Assembly: GCF_963678635.1 (NCBI RefSeq)
Contig: NC_087065.1
Coordinates: forward strand, 77,881,396 to 77,945,395
DNA from: Symsagittifera roscoffensis
Taxonomy: Eukaryota > Xenacoelomorpha > Acoela > Convolutidae
Direction: 5' to 3'
Length of the DNA stretch: 64,000 nucleotides
Part shown: positions 34,148 to 48,637 of the stretch, piece after piece
Layout: each line of letters starts with the position of its first letter
Position numbering within the stretch: the first letter of the stretch is position 1
Notes under the pieces: generated by a model
Seen by the model: only the letters and a program-made list of their open reading frames with translations
What the model was told of the DNA's origin: nothing
The model's database searches: none
Position numbers and translations under genes: made by a program

Positions 34148-34915
34148 TGATCCAGACGGGATGAAATAAAGTTCTGTTCAACAAAAACTAACCTTTACGG
34201 GACGTATGAAACCCGGTTTTTAACAGTGGCCATCTGTAGGTTTTTAGAAAATTTTAATGGGGTTGCTAACCCAGATTTAGCAAATTTTGTCTTAATTTTG
34301 ATATGTGCCTGAAAAATTAAAAAGAGAAATGTCAAGAAATGCTTTTTACAAACAATTAAAAAAGATCACACAATGACAAACCCAAAGTCACCAGAATTTT
34401 AATGTTATGTTTAATGAAAACACCTTTTTATAGTTGTGATGTAGCTGATTAAAATGGGTGTGAAAACGTCAGTTTTCACCATTTGCTTTACTTTGATGCA
34501 AAACTAAAAAAAGCAACAAAGACTGGGAAAATTCTGTCACATTTAACAGAGCAAAATTCTCAATTTTTTTTTCAAAACGCGTGTTCAGTTTTTCTCATCA
34601 ATTAATTACAAAAACTGTTCAATCTCATAAACAATCTATTACAAACTTTAAAACCAGCTTTTTAAGGTGTGCACTACTTTGCTTAGTGCTTCCAGTCAAA
34701 AACTGAGATTTTAAAGAGAGTAGTTCAGCTAATTTTTTGTCGGCCGACCCTAAAAATTGTATTCAACTTTCGAGAAAGGAATGTCCAAAAAGGTCTTTAC
34801 ACACAGGTGGTTCTAAGGGTACACACGATAATTTTTTTCATTTTTCTTCATTATTCTAGCATCAGTTTTTGACGAAAAAACAATTAGTTAAAAAAAAACG
34901 TTTTGTGCAGATAGA
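34148..34915. other. Region with one half of a dispersed inverted pair
   Basis: No gene is seen. The tract 34195-34330 (around GTAGGTTTTTAG and GGTTGCTAACCCA) recurs inverted and diverged at about 37835-37975, suggesting two old copies of one repeat family in opposite orientation. Confidence 0.4.
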
Positions 34916-34917
34916 TA

Positions 34918-36291
34918 CACTGGTGGACAAAATTATGAACAGTTTCAGGTTTTTACTCTTAAAATAACTAATTTTGAGGACCATTTTAGAAAAAGGTAAC
35001 AATGAAATAGAATGCAAACAGTGTGCTTACCTCGACCGACGGCAAATGATTTGAGCTATCCCCTCTGAAAGTCTCATCTTCAAAACGCTTGAAATGATCA
35101 AAAACAGCTGATTCTAGCAAAGTTTTCTTGCTGTTCCAAAGCTATTGAACCCAAAAAAATGGAGGAAAATTAATTGGTATATCTTTTTTTTTCTGATGAA
35201 AACTGGATTTTTTTGTTTATTCTAAGTTTTTCTTAAGGTTTCAAGAAAAATGAAAAAAAAGAAAAAAGTTAAACGTGTCTAATTTGTAGAAAAAAAAATT
35301 AATTTGCTTCAAAAGCGTTATTTAATAAAGTTTAATTGTCTCTCCGACAATTTTTTTAATTCGAAGAAGGGGTTTGTGATTTTGTTGATGATGAGTTTTC
35401 AATGTCGCCCAGTGTTTTTTATTGGAAAACTGAATAGTCAAAAGATTAGAAAAAAAATTTACGAAGACCAGTAGTTGCATAGAATTAAAATTAGTTTTGT
35501 TATGATAAGAAATTTAAAAAGTAATTCAAACATTTCCTTACAATTTGTGCATCATTAGGATTTGAACATTTTTACAATATATTTAAAACAATCCAGTGAC
35601 AAACATGTTTCCAAGATACACTTAAAATGTTTTGACCAAACAATTTCTTACATAATTTCGTTATACTTAACTAAAGACGAGCGAAGATGAAAATTAAATA
35701 ATATTTTTTAAATTAGTTTTGTAAGATCCAAAAAGCGATTTAAAGTCACCAGGCTCCATTTTGGACAAGGTTTGCTTTAAGCTTTAACAAAATTTCCAGG
35801 TCGGCCTACGAGAAATGATCTGAACTACCCTCACTAAAGTCTAAATTTTGGATTTGAAGCACTTATCAGATGATTCCCAACCTTGGAAACTCAGTTTTCC
35901 TTACCATTGAAAGTTTTCATATGGAAAGAAACAGTTTGTTTAACTAGCTGATCAGAAAAAGTGGTCAAGCGATGAGGAACAATTCCTCAAATAAAAAACT
36001 TGCTTTGTTCAGTATGACAATTTTCCTACACTCTGTTGCTTCCATAACTTCTCACTGCTGGAATCAATATAAAGCAAATGGTGAAAAACGGCGATGTCAA
36101 ACCCGTTTGAAAATGATTTTTTGCTTTAATAGAAAACATGAGAAATTCAGCTAGCGTACTTCAGATCATTTGCTGTTGGTCGATGTAAGCATTATCTAAA
36201 AAGTCTTTGTTCATTTTGCCCAAAAAGGTTCTTGAAGTTAAGTTTTAAGAGAGTAAAAACTTGAAAATGGGTTTAAAATTCTCCGTTAGTG
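34918..36291. mobile_element. TA-flanked inverted-repeat element, 1.37 kb
   Basis: Left end CACTGGTGGACAAAATT and right end complement CACTAACGGAGAATTTT are each flanked by TA (34916-34917, 36292-36293). Inner words are also inverted, such as GTTTTTACTCT near both ends and the ATCGACC(A/G)AC(A/G)GCAAATGAT block at about 35030 and 36180. The length would suit a decayed mariner/Tc1, but no transposase text is readable; 35972-36154 looks like chance. A related DGGACAAAATT end is seen in the 32150-32750 element. Confidence 0.7.
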
Positions 36292-36293
36292 TA

Positions 36294-37139
36294 TCTATCA
36301 GAGCCAGTATATGCAACTTCTAAAAAAAAATAGAAATTTAACTGAGAAATGCAATTTTTCAAAAAATTCACTTCCAAATTTTGATTCAAGGAAGTTTGCT
36401 TTTATGTTTTCAATGTCATCCACTAAGTAACTTCGATTTATCTTAATTGCACCGAAATGGTGTTGTTCAGATTTTTTTCTATAAGCTGTTAACGTTAGTG
36501 TTTTGCCTACCAAATATGGATTAATACTTTCAAATCGTATAACATGGATGGGTTCACAGTGTTTTAGTTCTAAAGCCCTTTTTATAGCCCATTTTTTCCA
36601 GTGATATCAATTAGTGTACAATGCATTCATTAAAAAACATAATTGAGATATTAAAGTTTCAATAACTTTTCACCGACTTTGTTTTAACAAAAATTACAAA
36701 ATGAATAGAAATCTTCAAAAATCTCGGAAAATTAAAAACATTATCAAAAACATAGAAACTTTTGCAAGCAAAAACAAATAAGAATTGATGACTAATCGAA
36801 AATTTTAACAGTAATTGATGACAAAAAATTTGCGAAACACATGAATCAACTTTTAAACGTTAATATTAGAGCATCAGTATTGACAGTTCGGACAATTCAG
36901 AGTCTTTACCTAGGACCTTGACTCATGGAAGTCAGATCAATTCTGCAGTTGATGATCAATTAAATTTTCTCTTTGAATAATTAATTTTTTTTTCACCTAA
37001 AATTAAGTTTAAAATCATCGACAGCAAGAGCAAAAATCCTATTGTGAAAAACTTTAGTGTCTTCAAAATATGCATAGATAAATTTCTAGCTAATTTTGAT
37101 ACGACAAAACTTCAGGTTGCAGAAAGACTCCCAATCTTT
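36294..37139. other. AT-rich region, no gene seen
   Basis: About 850 bases of A/T-rich sequence without convincing coding potential. A minus frame spanning 36298-36513 has no recognisable features. Confidence 0.4.
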
Positions 37140-37690
37140 TTTTCTAAAAGTCAACTAACGGAATGTCGTTAACCCCACCGAGCGTTCTTAAAGTCATCAA
37201 GAGAGTTAGAAAAAAACTCAGACATTTAGAATTAAGCAGATGATCACCAAAAAAGGTGACGAATGAAAGGTTGGAAACTAGCTGCCAATTACCATCATTG
37301 TCTATGAGTACAGTCAATGAAAAATGCATCTATCAAGATATAGATATATACAGAACTTTGCTAAACTGCTTATCAAAATTCAATAGGAATTTGTCAGAAT
37401 CGCTCATGTTAAACAAAAAATGTCGTTTCTGATTTAAAAAAAAAGGATATGAGGCATTTCACGTCTCAATCAATCAAAAATCGAAAATAGTGCTTTCTAT
37501 AGTCTTTTTGCGGCATTTGATAAAATATTCATTATGCACATCCCAGAAAAATTTGTGAAATTTGGGTGGTGGGTTGTTTCCTAGAACTATTTGACGATTA
37601 CCTCACAAACAGAAAGGAGAATGGAAAAGCCGTCATCCTCAAAACCCTTGGAATTTTCTTATCCTAGATAAAGATGTTTGGTCCATTGTT
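37140..37690 (+). pseudogene. Non-LTR (LINE) reverse transcriptase fragment
   Basis: Reading the + strand through frameshifts gives TKKGDE and further on LPITIIVYEYSQ, matching the early PxxKKGDxxxxxxYRPI block of LINE reverse transcriptases, then SLFAAFDKI, which matches the motif A block DLxxAFDxV with its catalytic Asp, and FLELFDDYLTNRKE, matching the LFxxYLxNRxQ block. The copy is short, frameshifted and dead. The clade (for example CR1- or RTE-like) cannot be fixed. Confidence 0.55.
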
Positions 37691-38306
37691 CTTTTTATAA
37701 AAACTGCTACGCGCGACGAGGCGGAGTTAGGTCCTATGGCCATTGAATCAATGCCAAGAACACTAACGAACGTACTCTTAAACGTCGCTATGTTCGTAGC
37801 CATTTCAATTGTGATTAGAGGGCATCAATTTATATGAAAATTACTGTTTCTGGGTCAATATCAAAATGCTGCCTATTTTTGCCTAAATTGGGTTAGCAAC
37901 CTTATATAAAGGTATCTAAAAACCTAAAACACGCTATTATCCGTTAAGAACCTTTTTCCTTAATCCGTAGAAATAGTTTTTCGTGAGCAAAATTACCTTT
38001 CATCTATCCTTTAAGGCTCAACTTTTAAGCACATCTGCCTCATCAGAGCGGAAAATGAGTAAAAAACAAAGGCTAAAAATGTGTTCAGGACATGATGAAT
38101 AAAGATACGATAATGTAAGGCCATTATTGCACAAAGGTTGATATTTGATATAAATTTTGAATAAAAGTGGCGTCGCCACTAGCGATTTTTATATTGTTCT
38201 TGTCAGTGCATTCTAATAGAATAAATCAAAAATGGTAGTGCAGTATCAAAAAGATCTGTTCCTATTGTTTTAAACTGTTAATTAAGTTAACAATTTTTAA
38301 AATGTT
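37691..38306. other. Diverged repeat, no gene
   Basis: Contains the inverted, diverged partner (about 37835-37975) of the 34195-34330 tract. No frame of interest. Confidence 0.35.
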
Positions 38307-38591
38307 AACCCATATCTAATACGCAACTACAACACACTACACTAACTATGGTGTTATTGAAAAGATTACGATTTCAATTTTGTTCAGTCTGTGAAAAAAA
38401 GTTCTTCACGGAAAAAAAACTCTAGTACCCGATTGTAAGAATCTTGCTAATCGCAAGGGTCTTACAATCGGGTACTAGAGTTTTTTTCCGTAGAGAACTT
38501 TTTTCACAGAATAAACAAAACTGAAAACGTAATCTTTTCAATAACACCATAGTTAATGTAATGTGTTGTAGTTGCGTATTAGATATGGGTT
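38307..38591. repeat. Near-perfect 285-base palindrome
   Basis: The sequence from AACCCATATCTAATACGCAA to its complement at 38591 forms two arms of about 130 bases around a short AATCTTGCTAATCGCAAGG centre. Arm differences are few. The inner stem (CTCTAGTACCCGATTGTAAG and complement) is perfect. It would extrude as a long hairpin and is probably a foldback MITE. Confidence 0.9.
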
Positions 38592-40036
38592 TTAGTAGCC
38601 TCTTATCAGTTTTTCAAGACTATTTTTTCTGAGTCGAAAACATTGGGTAGAATTCGGCCTTAATTGCGTCAACTTATTTTCCAAATAATTTTTTTTCGAC
38701 TTGTGTCCGTCGGTATTATATGATGGCAGTTATTGAATTCTGATAATAAAATTAGGAAAAAGATTGAATCAATTTTTTAGACTCTTAAAATGAAAACAAG
38801 AGCATCAATTAATTTTTTTTTAATTTTTCCTTTTGTTCAGCTCAAATGACAAAAATAGTTTAAACCTTTGTTGTTTTTGGTTGTTGTATTGGTTGTTTTT
38901 GCATTAATTGAATTGAGAATAAGCCTCCCAGAGGATCCTCAGCAATAAGAAGTTTATTTGAAAATGATGAATTTTTTTTCGTCGCCAATGGCTACCAGTC
39001 TGACTTCTCAATCTCGTTTCCTCCAAATTAAGATCGACTACTTTAGGTTGATCAAACTTTTTTTAAATCTTGATCGTACAAAGTTTAAGGATCAAATGAC
39101 TCAAACAGCATAAATTTTCAAACTGCATAGTTTTTCAGCCCAAGTTTAACAGAACAAGTGCATTCGAAATTTCGTTTCTAACTTCCAACATTTTTTGCAT
39201 GCATGGCCGTCTGTCACATTTCTATATCTTAATAATTGGTTTGCTTCAAGTTTTTTTAGTCATGAAGATCTGTGGTACTTAAGCCGACTAGAGGACCGCA
39301 AATTCTAGCGACTTGAGTAAGAACTGCGAAAAGTCAGAAAAATGTAGATACAGTTGAAAATTGGATCAAGCGGATTAAACTGCAATTAGCTGCAAACAAA
39401 AGTGCTGAAATTGAGTTGGAAGAAAAACTTATGACAAGCGGAGAAACCCTAGAAAACTCAAATTAAAATGCTTGTCTGGAGAGATTTATTACTGTTCATG
39501 TGATTCAGGATTTTTCAACAATATTTTTTTTTTGGCGTTCATTGAAACGTCGACTCTAGGTTCAAAACAGTTCTAAAAAATTGCTGAGAAAGTTAACCTA
39601 ATAACTGTGCAAATCATTGAGTAAACTTGTTTTTGTTTATTTTAATTTCTCAACATTCTGGAGAACTGATTTAGCAAAGATCAAAAGTTATTCTGCAACA
39701 ACTAAGACTGCCAATAGTCTTTTGCGATATTTGCTCGTCTGCTCGATATGGTAACCATGGCGAAACTAGTTAAGAGGACATTTTCAACTGTCTGTGATAC
39801 TTCAAAATCAAAAACGAAAAAAAAATTTAGTTAGCAAAAGATAGTATCAAAAACAATTAAATTTTCCGCATTATCGCGCTGTAATTTTTCCGAGCTAGAA
39901 ATTTGGTGTTTTGAAACCCTTATGCTCCGTCTGCCAATTAAATTTTGCACAATAGCAGGTTCAAAAGTTGGAGTCATTTGAAATTAATAGAACCATTTGC
40001 TTGTCTCAGTTTTAGAACGATTTTGCAGTGTGGGAT
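38592..40036. other. AT-rich region, no gene seen
   Basis: About 1.4 kb with poly-T and poly-A runs. No coding text or RNA was recognised in either strand. Confidence 0.4.
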
Positions 40037-40782
40037 CCCGCACCGAGAACTCATAGATTCTAATCGGTTATAATCGATTCACGCTACAAAAATAATCCAT
40101 CATAAGCCATTACATATGTAAAATTCAGACCTGGAAATTGATTATATTGCCATCGCCAAATTGATTATATTGCCGATTAAATTAATTGACTATAATCCAT
40201 TATTTTTGCCAAGATAATCCAATTTAATAGATTTTTTTTGAAATAAAAACCCATTACAATTGATTATTATCCATTACAATTTTAGAACGAAATTCCATAA
40301 TTTTTGCAAAATTTTGCAAATATTGGGAGAAATTCCCCTCGCCCCCTGAAGCTTTTTTTTACCTTCCCCAACTAAAGCGGTGGGGGTGAATTGGGGGGTT
40401 GGTAGGTAAACTGAGAGGGAATGAACGGGGGGTGGGTGGGTTGCGTTGAAAAACAGTAAATTGAAGTGTTATATGCGATAAAATAAAAAGAAGACAAAAA
40501 TTTTTCTTCATAGTGAAATGTAACATTTTATGAAACGTAATGCGTAGCAACTGCACCAAACAGGAAATGAAATAACTTTGTATAAAATTGTAAATTTCAT
40601 GAAGAATTCCTCGAAAAAATTCATTATAGTCGATTATAATCTATTATAAGGGATTTTATTGGTATAGAAATATTAGGATTATAATCCACTTTTAGTGGAT
40701 TATAATCGATTATTTTGTCATGACCATATTATGATATTATGACCACATAATCTATTATGATCCAGGGGGCGCTCGGTGCGGG
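40037..40782. mobile_element. Inverted-repeat element with CCCGCACCGAG ends
   Basis: CCCGCACCGAG at 40037-40047 and its exact complement at 40772-40782 bound about 746 bases. Inside, both flanks hold repeated words of the type TTATAATCGATTA and ATAATCCATTA in both orientations, so most of the element can fold on itself. The centre (40330-40450) has a G-rich tract and no protein. It is a nonautonomous element of unknown superfamily. Confidence 0.7.
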
Positions 40783-41293
40783 ATAATTCGTGCTTTGTTT
40801 TTAGCATCATAAATCGCAGTGCGCAAAAGTTAGTCCAGAGACCAGAGCGTATGTAAGTTGGCAATATTCAAACCCCGAGAGCTTTACAAAAGTTTATAAG
40901 AGTTGAAGCACTTTTTCTAAATTTAGGATGTCGATATCTTCGATGAAATTTAATTTTTTTTGATAAAGTCGCTTATTGTGAGCGCCAAAATTTAGGTGAA
41001 TAAAAAGCATACACTTTCCACATTTTTTTTCGAAGTCGAACAATAATCAAATAAAATGAGTTAGTGGCTCGGTATCCGTTTCTGTTTTGTTTTTATTGCG
41101 CATCGTTGCCTTATGTTTATTCAAAATACTCATACCCGTTGATTCTGCATCTTCAATTTGAAAAAACAATGAAGTTAAAGTTCAATTCAAGTCAGTTATC
41201 AAAACTAATACTAACAGTGAGTTTAAAGCAGAAATAGTGAAACAGAATGCAGCATTATTGCAACACAAATTACATTTTTGAAAAACCAGTTAC
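40783..41293. other. Region 3' of the cathepsin gene
   Basis: AT-rich sequence beyond the polyadenylation signal of the minus-strand cathepsin gene. No other gene is seen. Confidence 0.4.
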
Positions 41294-41303
41294 TTTATTT
41301 ATT
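41294..41303 (-). terminator. Polyadenylation signal of the cathepsin L gene
   Basis: Two overlapping AATAAA hexamers on the minus strand (AATAAATAAA) lie about 60 bases after the stop codon at 41362, a normal 3' UTR length for a small invertebrate gene. Confidence 0.7.
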
Positions 41304-41361
41304 CGTTTTCAGTCGGCGGGTTTCAGCCCTTTTTGTTTCTATTTCCTATCATTTTTTGTTT

Positions 41362-44253
<2,892 letters not shown>

Positions 44254-44254
44254 T

Positions 44255-44570
44255 CTGAAACAGATACGAAAAAAAATTTTCAGAGGAAATTTCAGTTCGC
44301 CTGAAGCTAAAGTCAAATTAAAACATAATCGTGAATGGTAGAAATTTTTTTTTGTTTGGGTTTATTTCTTTTCAACTGTTGAACAAATTAGCGCAAAAAT
44401 TAAACAAGTGAATCCGACAAGCCCAAAAAATTGCAGAAAGTTCAGTTTAAACTCTCTCAATTATTTTTAAAAAAAAGTTGAATTTTTTAAGACAATTTGA
44501 AATCAGACAATTTGAAATCAGAACAGTTTTTTTCTCACAAAAGTATGATTTCGTTTTGGGATCTACTTAC
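44255..44570 (-). promoter_or_regulatory. 5' UTR intron (or trans-splice acceptor) of cathepsin L
   Basis: Immediately before the ATG (one base away) the minus strand has a pyrimidine run and TTTCAG, a strong splice acceptor. Upstream, CAAA then GTAAGTAG at 44570 is a good donor. The simplest reading is a 316-base intron in the 5' UTR, with a short first exon ending at 44571. A spliced-leader trans-splicing acceptor is the alternative and would be expected in several invertebrate groups. Confidence 0.55.
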
Positions 44571-44634
44571 TTTGAGTTTGAGTAATAAATGAATGATTTT
44601 TGATCTCCGCCTAAAAGCGTACTTAGAGTAAGGT

Positions 44635-44647
44635 CATATAAATAATA
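44635..44647 (-). promoter_or_regulatory. TATA-like box of cathepsin L
   Basis: TTATTTATATGA on the minus strand lies about 65 bases upstream of the proposed 5' UTR donor, which would allow a short first exon starting near 44608. Position-based inference only. Confidence 0.4.
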
Positions 44648-44982
44648 TTTGTTTTCGAACGGAAGAATTTCGAAAAGATCAATTTTACACAATTATCATG
44701 AGTTGAAAACTACTCTCTTCAATTGTATAAATAGTATCGCCAACGCCGTTTTGCAAAAAATAAACAATTGTTCAAAGTGTTTCTGTAATAGGTCAAGAAA
44801 GAAAGACAACTTCTTCTTGACCCCACGGCCATATAAGGTCAAAAATTATACATGCTACATGGACACAGAGGTGAAGCTGCGCTTCACAAACACTTGCGAG
44901 AACACGGCCAAAAAACAGCTCTATCAAAGTAAATAAGAAAAAGTAGAAATAAGCCTCAAATTAGCAAAAACTCGGCTACATG

Positions 44983-45056
44983 TAAGATTCGAATCTGCTC
45001 CCTACTGCAATCAAGAGACTGAGGCTCACGCACTAACCGCTCAGCCACCCAATCTT
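44983..45056 (-). repeat. tRNA-derived sequence (degenerate tRNA or SINE head)
   Basis: The minus strand reads GGTGGCTGAGCGGTTAGTGC (A-box-like, leucine/serine-tRNA style D arm), a TCTTGATT anticodon-like loop and GCAGATTCGAATCT (B-box-like T arm). The acceptor arms do not pair well, so this is more likely a tRNA-derived SINE promoter than a working tRNA. Confidence 0.5.
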
Positions 45057-45523
45057 AAAAAGCAACAAAAACTAGCCACGAATAAAGCAGCCACACATGC
45101 TAAAAATTGTCAATGCAATTCAGCAAAAGTGGCACCCAATACAAATAGACTCATTTTAGCAGGTAAAAATTTGGAATATAACGAACTGAAGGCATTCACA
45201 CTAACTTTGCATGTAACAAATCGCAAAGCATAGAACACATTAAGTATAAATTATGCATTTCAAAAAAATGCCGGATATATTGAGTTAGAAAATTTATGAA
45301 ATCGAATTTTCAATATTGTTTTGTTTTCTAAAAAAAAAATTTTTTCGGTTCATTTGTTGAATTAAAAATGAATCAACTGTGTTAACCTATTACTATTCGA
45401 AGTCAAATTACATGCTATCAGAAAGCTGTAAAGGTGCCCCAAAAGTGGCCTGAACATTTGCGACTTAGATTAGAAAAAAGAAGGTTTGTACTAATACACT
45501 CATTTCGCAACTGAAAAAAGCAG
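45057..45523. other. AT-rich region between SINE-like repeats
   Basis: No gene or structured RNA recognised. Confidence 0.35.
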
Positions 45524-45860
45524 GGAAGTGGTTACGTCTACGCTTCTCAGTCGGTAGGTTGGATGTTCGAAGCCCGTGCTCGTTGCTCAAGGGTGAGGCA
45601 GCAACGTAACTCAGCCCAGCAGTATAACCAAAAGTAGCATGTACTTTTGAACAGGGCCATAACAAGCGGTTCTTCGTGATGCAAATATCTCGTGCATTGT
45701 TTCTTTTTCGATGTGGAAAAATCGTCTTGAAAAACAGAGTTAAAGCAGAAATTGATAAACATAAGGTCGAATCTGAAACATAGATAAACTCTAATGTATA
45801 GATAAACTCTAGTACATAGATAAACTCTAATACACAGATAAACTCTAATATAAACTCTAT
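45524..45860 (+). mobile_element. SINE-like element with tRNA-like head and tandem-repeat tail
   Basis: The head at 45524-45600 has GAAGTGGTTACGTCTACGC (A-box-like), an anticodon-arm-like stretch and GGATGTTCGAAGCCC (B-box-like). A 150-base body follows, then an 18-base tandem repeat (ATAAACTCTAATACATAG, about five copies, 45778-45860), a typical SINE tail. The minus-strand frame 45908-45465 with its repeated LEFIYV text is an artefact of this tail. Confidence 0.6.
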
Positions 45861-47858
45861 TATATAAACTCGACCATTTTTATTACATTTTTTCTCAAAA
45901 CTGGTCATTATTTTTAAGCAAAAGACTAGTTGAAAGAGCCAATTGAACTTATTTTTGCTTATTAAAAATATTGATATACTATGATATGAGTTAAAAATAA
46001 ACTTCAGAAGTTAATTCCATGATTAAATATATTTAACACCCGATGTTGTTCGGAAATTTTCTATATCTATAACTTAATTCAAAGTGAGAAAAACAAAACT
46101 GCTCCCATCGTGACAAAACTTTGAGAACTGTCACATTGTGATTTTTTTTGAGAATTGTGACATTATGATAAAAAAATTTTCAAGTCAAACAAATGTGATA
46201 AATTAAGGGTCACAGTTCTCAATTTTTTTGTTATATTCCGGAATTTGCTAAACCTTTGCGGAATCTACTTACGCTTGGGAATCCGGAGCAACTAATTTTA
46301 TTCGAAATAATGTGCCGACAAGTTTCATATAAGAGGTATTTGTTCGCGGAATCAACGGAAAGTTTGTAAGTGGAATCATCTTACATTTTCGAACGCATTT
46401 AAAAATTTTCTCTGCTTAGGAACATACCGACACCAAATTGAGCACCTATCCAGTGCACAGTTTGGCATCGCAATGAAAGAACGTTTTTTCCATTTTTGAA
46501 CCTTTGCCATCGTTTACTATAATCCAATTTGGACTTAAATCTGTCCCGAATGAATTCAACATCTACGCTACGCCATAATAGAAATCAGCAGGTTTTGCAT
46601 TAAAATTTTTTCTTAGATTGACCAAATTGACTGTTTTGTACCCATCAAAAATTACAAAAAAAAACATACAAAGCAGTATATATTCTCTATTTGAACTCGG
46701 CGTTATGATTTTTTTCAATGATACCAGTGAATTTTACTCCGTCAAAAACTGGTACTGTTCCGACCACTTGAAAAATTGGGGAGGAACTTTGTATTCCGGT
46801 GTGTTCATTTCCTTGCAAAATCAGTAGCTACCTCAAATAATCTTCGGAGAGAGTTAAGTGATATTTCATACCCAAACCCTTTCAGTAGTGATTCGAACGG
46901 CCTTCAATAATTTCGAAAAGTTTTCCCAGTGTCAAGAAAAACTGGTTTGAAATTTTTGACTTTTCGCATTAATTCGAGCAAATAAATAGGCTTGCAATAG
47001 CTTATTTTAACGAATTGTAAGCTTCAGTCTTTAATGAAATTTAAGGAAAGCTAGTTTCATTGAGTATTTTAGCGCTTTTTGAAATCAAAAACTTCAAAAA
47101 TTCAAAAACTGCAAATCAAATTGATCAAATTTTTGAATTTTTGTTTTTCTAGTCAATTTTCAACATATATATTTTTTCCATTTTGCGTAGTTTACGAAGC
47201 ATGTCAAAAATTCTTAAACTTTAGCTTTTCTTTAAGATCTTTTTAATCACACAACACCGAAAAAAAACGACATTCATTTTGTTTATTAAAGACGATGGTC
47301 TGAGCCTTCTGTGCTACTTGCAGAATAACCGGCTATCCTTGTTCATTCTGAAACTGTTGGTAATCAGCAAATAAGCATGCCCGAGCATATATTTTTTGTT
47401 AGTTTTACTAGTCATTGCTTGAAGCAAAAAATAACCCCGAGCATAAAATTTGCACTATTTTTTTCCAAAACCTCGAACAACGACATCCCAATTAAATAAT
47501 CTTTACTGCCATTTTTAATTAAAACTTAAAAAGCAGTTTTTATTGAAAAAGTTCATTATTGTATTATAGATGACCAAAAATTTAGCTACTCGTTGACAAT
47601 TTCAATTAATTCATTTTCAATAAACCTTATTTTTTCTAAATGCAGGAATTGGACTTAATCAAATAATTAAATAGGTTTAGGAAAGTTTTTTCGAGCAGTT
47701 TATGAAAATTTTCTAAATTTTATCGCAGACAGTCACAAAAACTAGAACTGGCTTAAAACTTGCTGAAAACGCATAAATAGAATTAACGCGAGCAAAAAAA
47801 ATTAAAAAGCGCTTTAAAAGTAGGTCATGCTGTTAAATGAACGCGTAATTTTTCCACT
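45861..47858. other. AT-rich region, no gene seen
   Basis: Two kb of intergenic-type DNA up to the assembly gap. The frame 46618-46827 has no supporting features. A small inverted word pair around TTGAGAACTGTGACAT at 46120-46220 is noted. Confidence 0.4.
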
Positions 47859-48058
47859 NNNNNNNNNNNNNNNNNNNNNNNNNNNNNNNNNNNNNNNNNN
47901 NNNNNNNNNNNNNNNNNNNNNNNNNNNNNNNNNNNNNNNNNNNNNNNNNNNNNNNNNNNNNNNNNNNNNNNNNNNNNNNNNNNNNNNNNNNNNNNNNNNN
48001 NNNNNNNNNNNNNNNNNNNNNNNNNNNNNNNNNNNNNNNNNNNNNNNNNNNNNNNNNN
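47859..48058. other. Assembly gap (200 N)
   Basis: A run of 200 N. The minus-strand retroelement A disappears into it from the right, and unrelated AT-rich DNA stands on its left, so the missing DNA probably includes much more than 200 bases of element A. A reading frame drawn across the gap (48637-47825) is valid only up to 48059. Confidence 0.95.
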
Positions 48059-48637
48059 GTCGTGTTTTGTATGTTGGGAAACTTCATCTTTCGTGAAATT
48101 TTCTTTAATTATATTTAGAAAACTAGAGAGTAGTGTGATTTCATGTCGTACTTTTATATGTTTAGATGTTTCTGTCGGTGAGACATTTGGTATCTGGATT
48201 TCGTTTTCTAATATCGATATATAACTATATATTATCGCAAAAACTTCATTGGTGAATATGGAGTTTGCTCTTTGTGAGTTATGATATTGGATGCTTTTTA
48301 TATATTCTGAGAATACTTTTGAAAATTCTAAATCAAGGTCGTCTGTTTGAATTATATATTTATTGTGATTCTGATTTGGTGAGTTGAATTCTATGGAGTA
48401 GATTCCGTATTGTTGTGTTAGGTTACATATATCTTTTAGATAGTGATCGATAACTTGTCTTTTGATTTTTACATCTGGGAACTCTGTTTTACATGGACTG
48501 ATTCCGGGTTCAAACAAATTTAAGAGTAAATTTTTGCAAAATATATGCTGTCCTCTATCAGTGGTTGCATCTACGATAAAGGGGAAGATATCATCATAAT
48601 CTGGACTTTCTTCACCTGGGGTGTGCGTTGAGCTCAT
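48059..48637 (-). CDS. Element A ORF2, truncated by the gap (gag-like position)
   Basis: About 193 residues are readable before the gap, starting MSSTHTPGEESPDYDDIFPF. The text is helical and charged, with YLKDICNLTQQYGIYSIEF and a Leu/Ile-rich stretch (HEITLLSSFLNIIKENF). No zinc knuckle or protease is visible in this part. It overlaps the end of ORF1 by 26 bases in another frame, as in elements that use translational coupling or frameshifting. Its place right after the 5' LTR and leader suggests gag, but no family is recognised. Confidence 0.5.

Noticed and set aside
44649-44936. 95-residue + strand frame upstream of cathepsin L
   Set aside because: No recognised domain, overlaps the probable promoter, and has no splice or start context supporting it.
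44983-45056. Functional tRNA gene
   Set aside because: The acceptor stem halves do not pair and the anticodon arm is irregular, so a tRNA-derived repeat is more likely.
45465-45908. 147-residue minus-strand frame with repeated LEFIYV text
   Set aside because: Generated by the 18-base tandem tail of a SINE-like element; no domain.
47825-48637. Reading frame running through the N gap on both strands
   Set aside because: Undetermined bases translate as X; only the part right of 48058 is real sequence.
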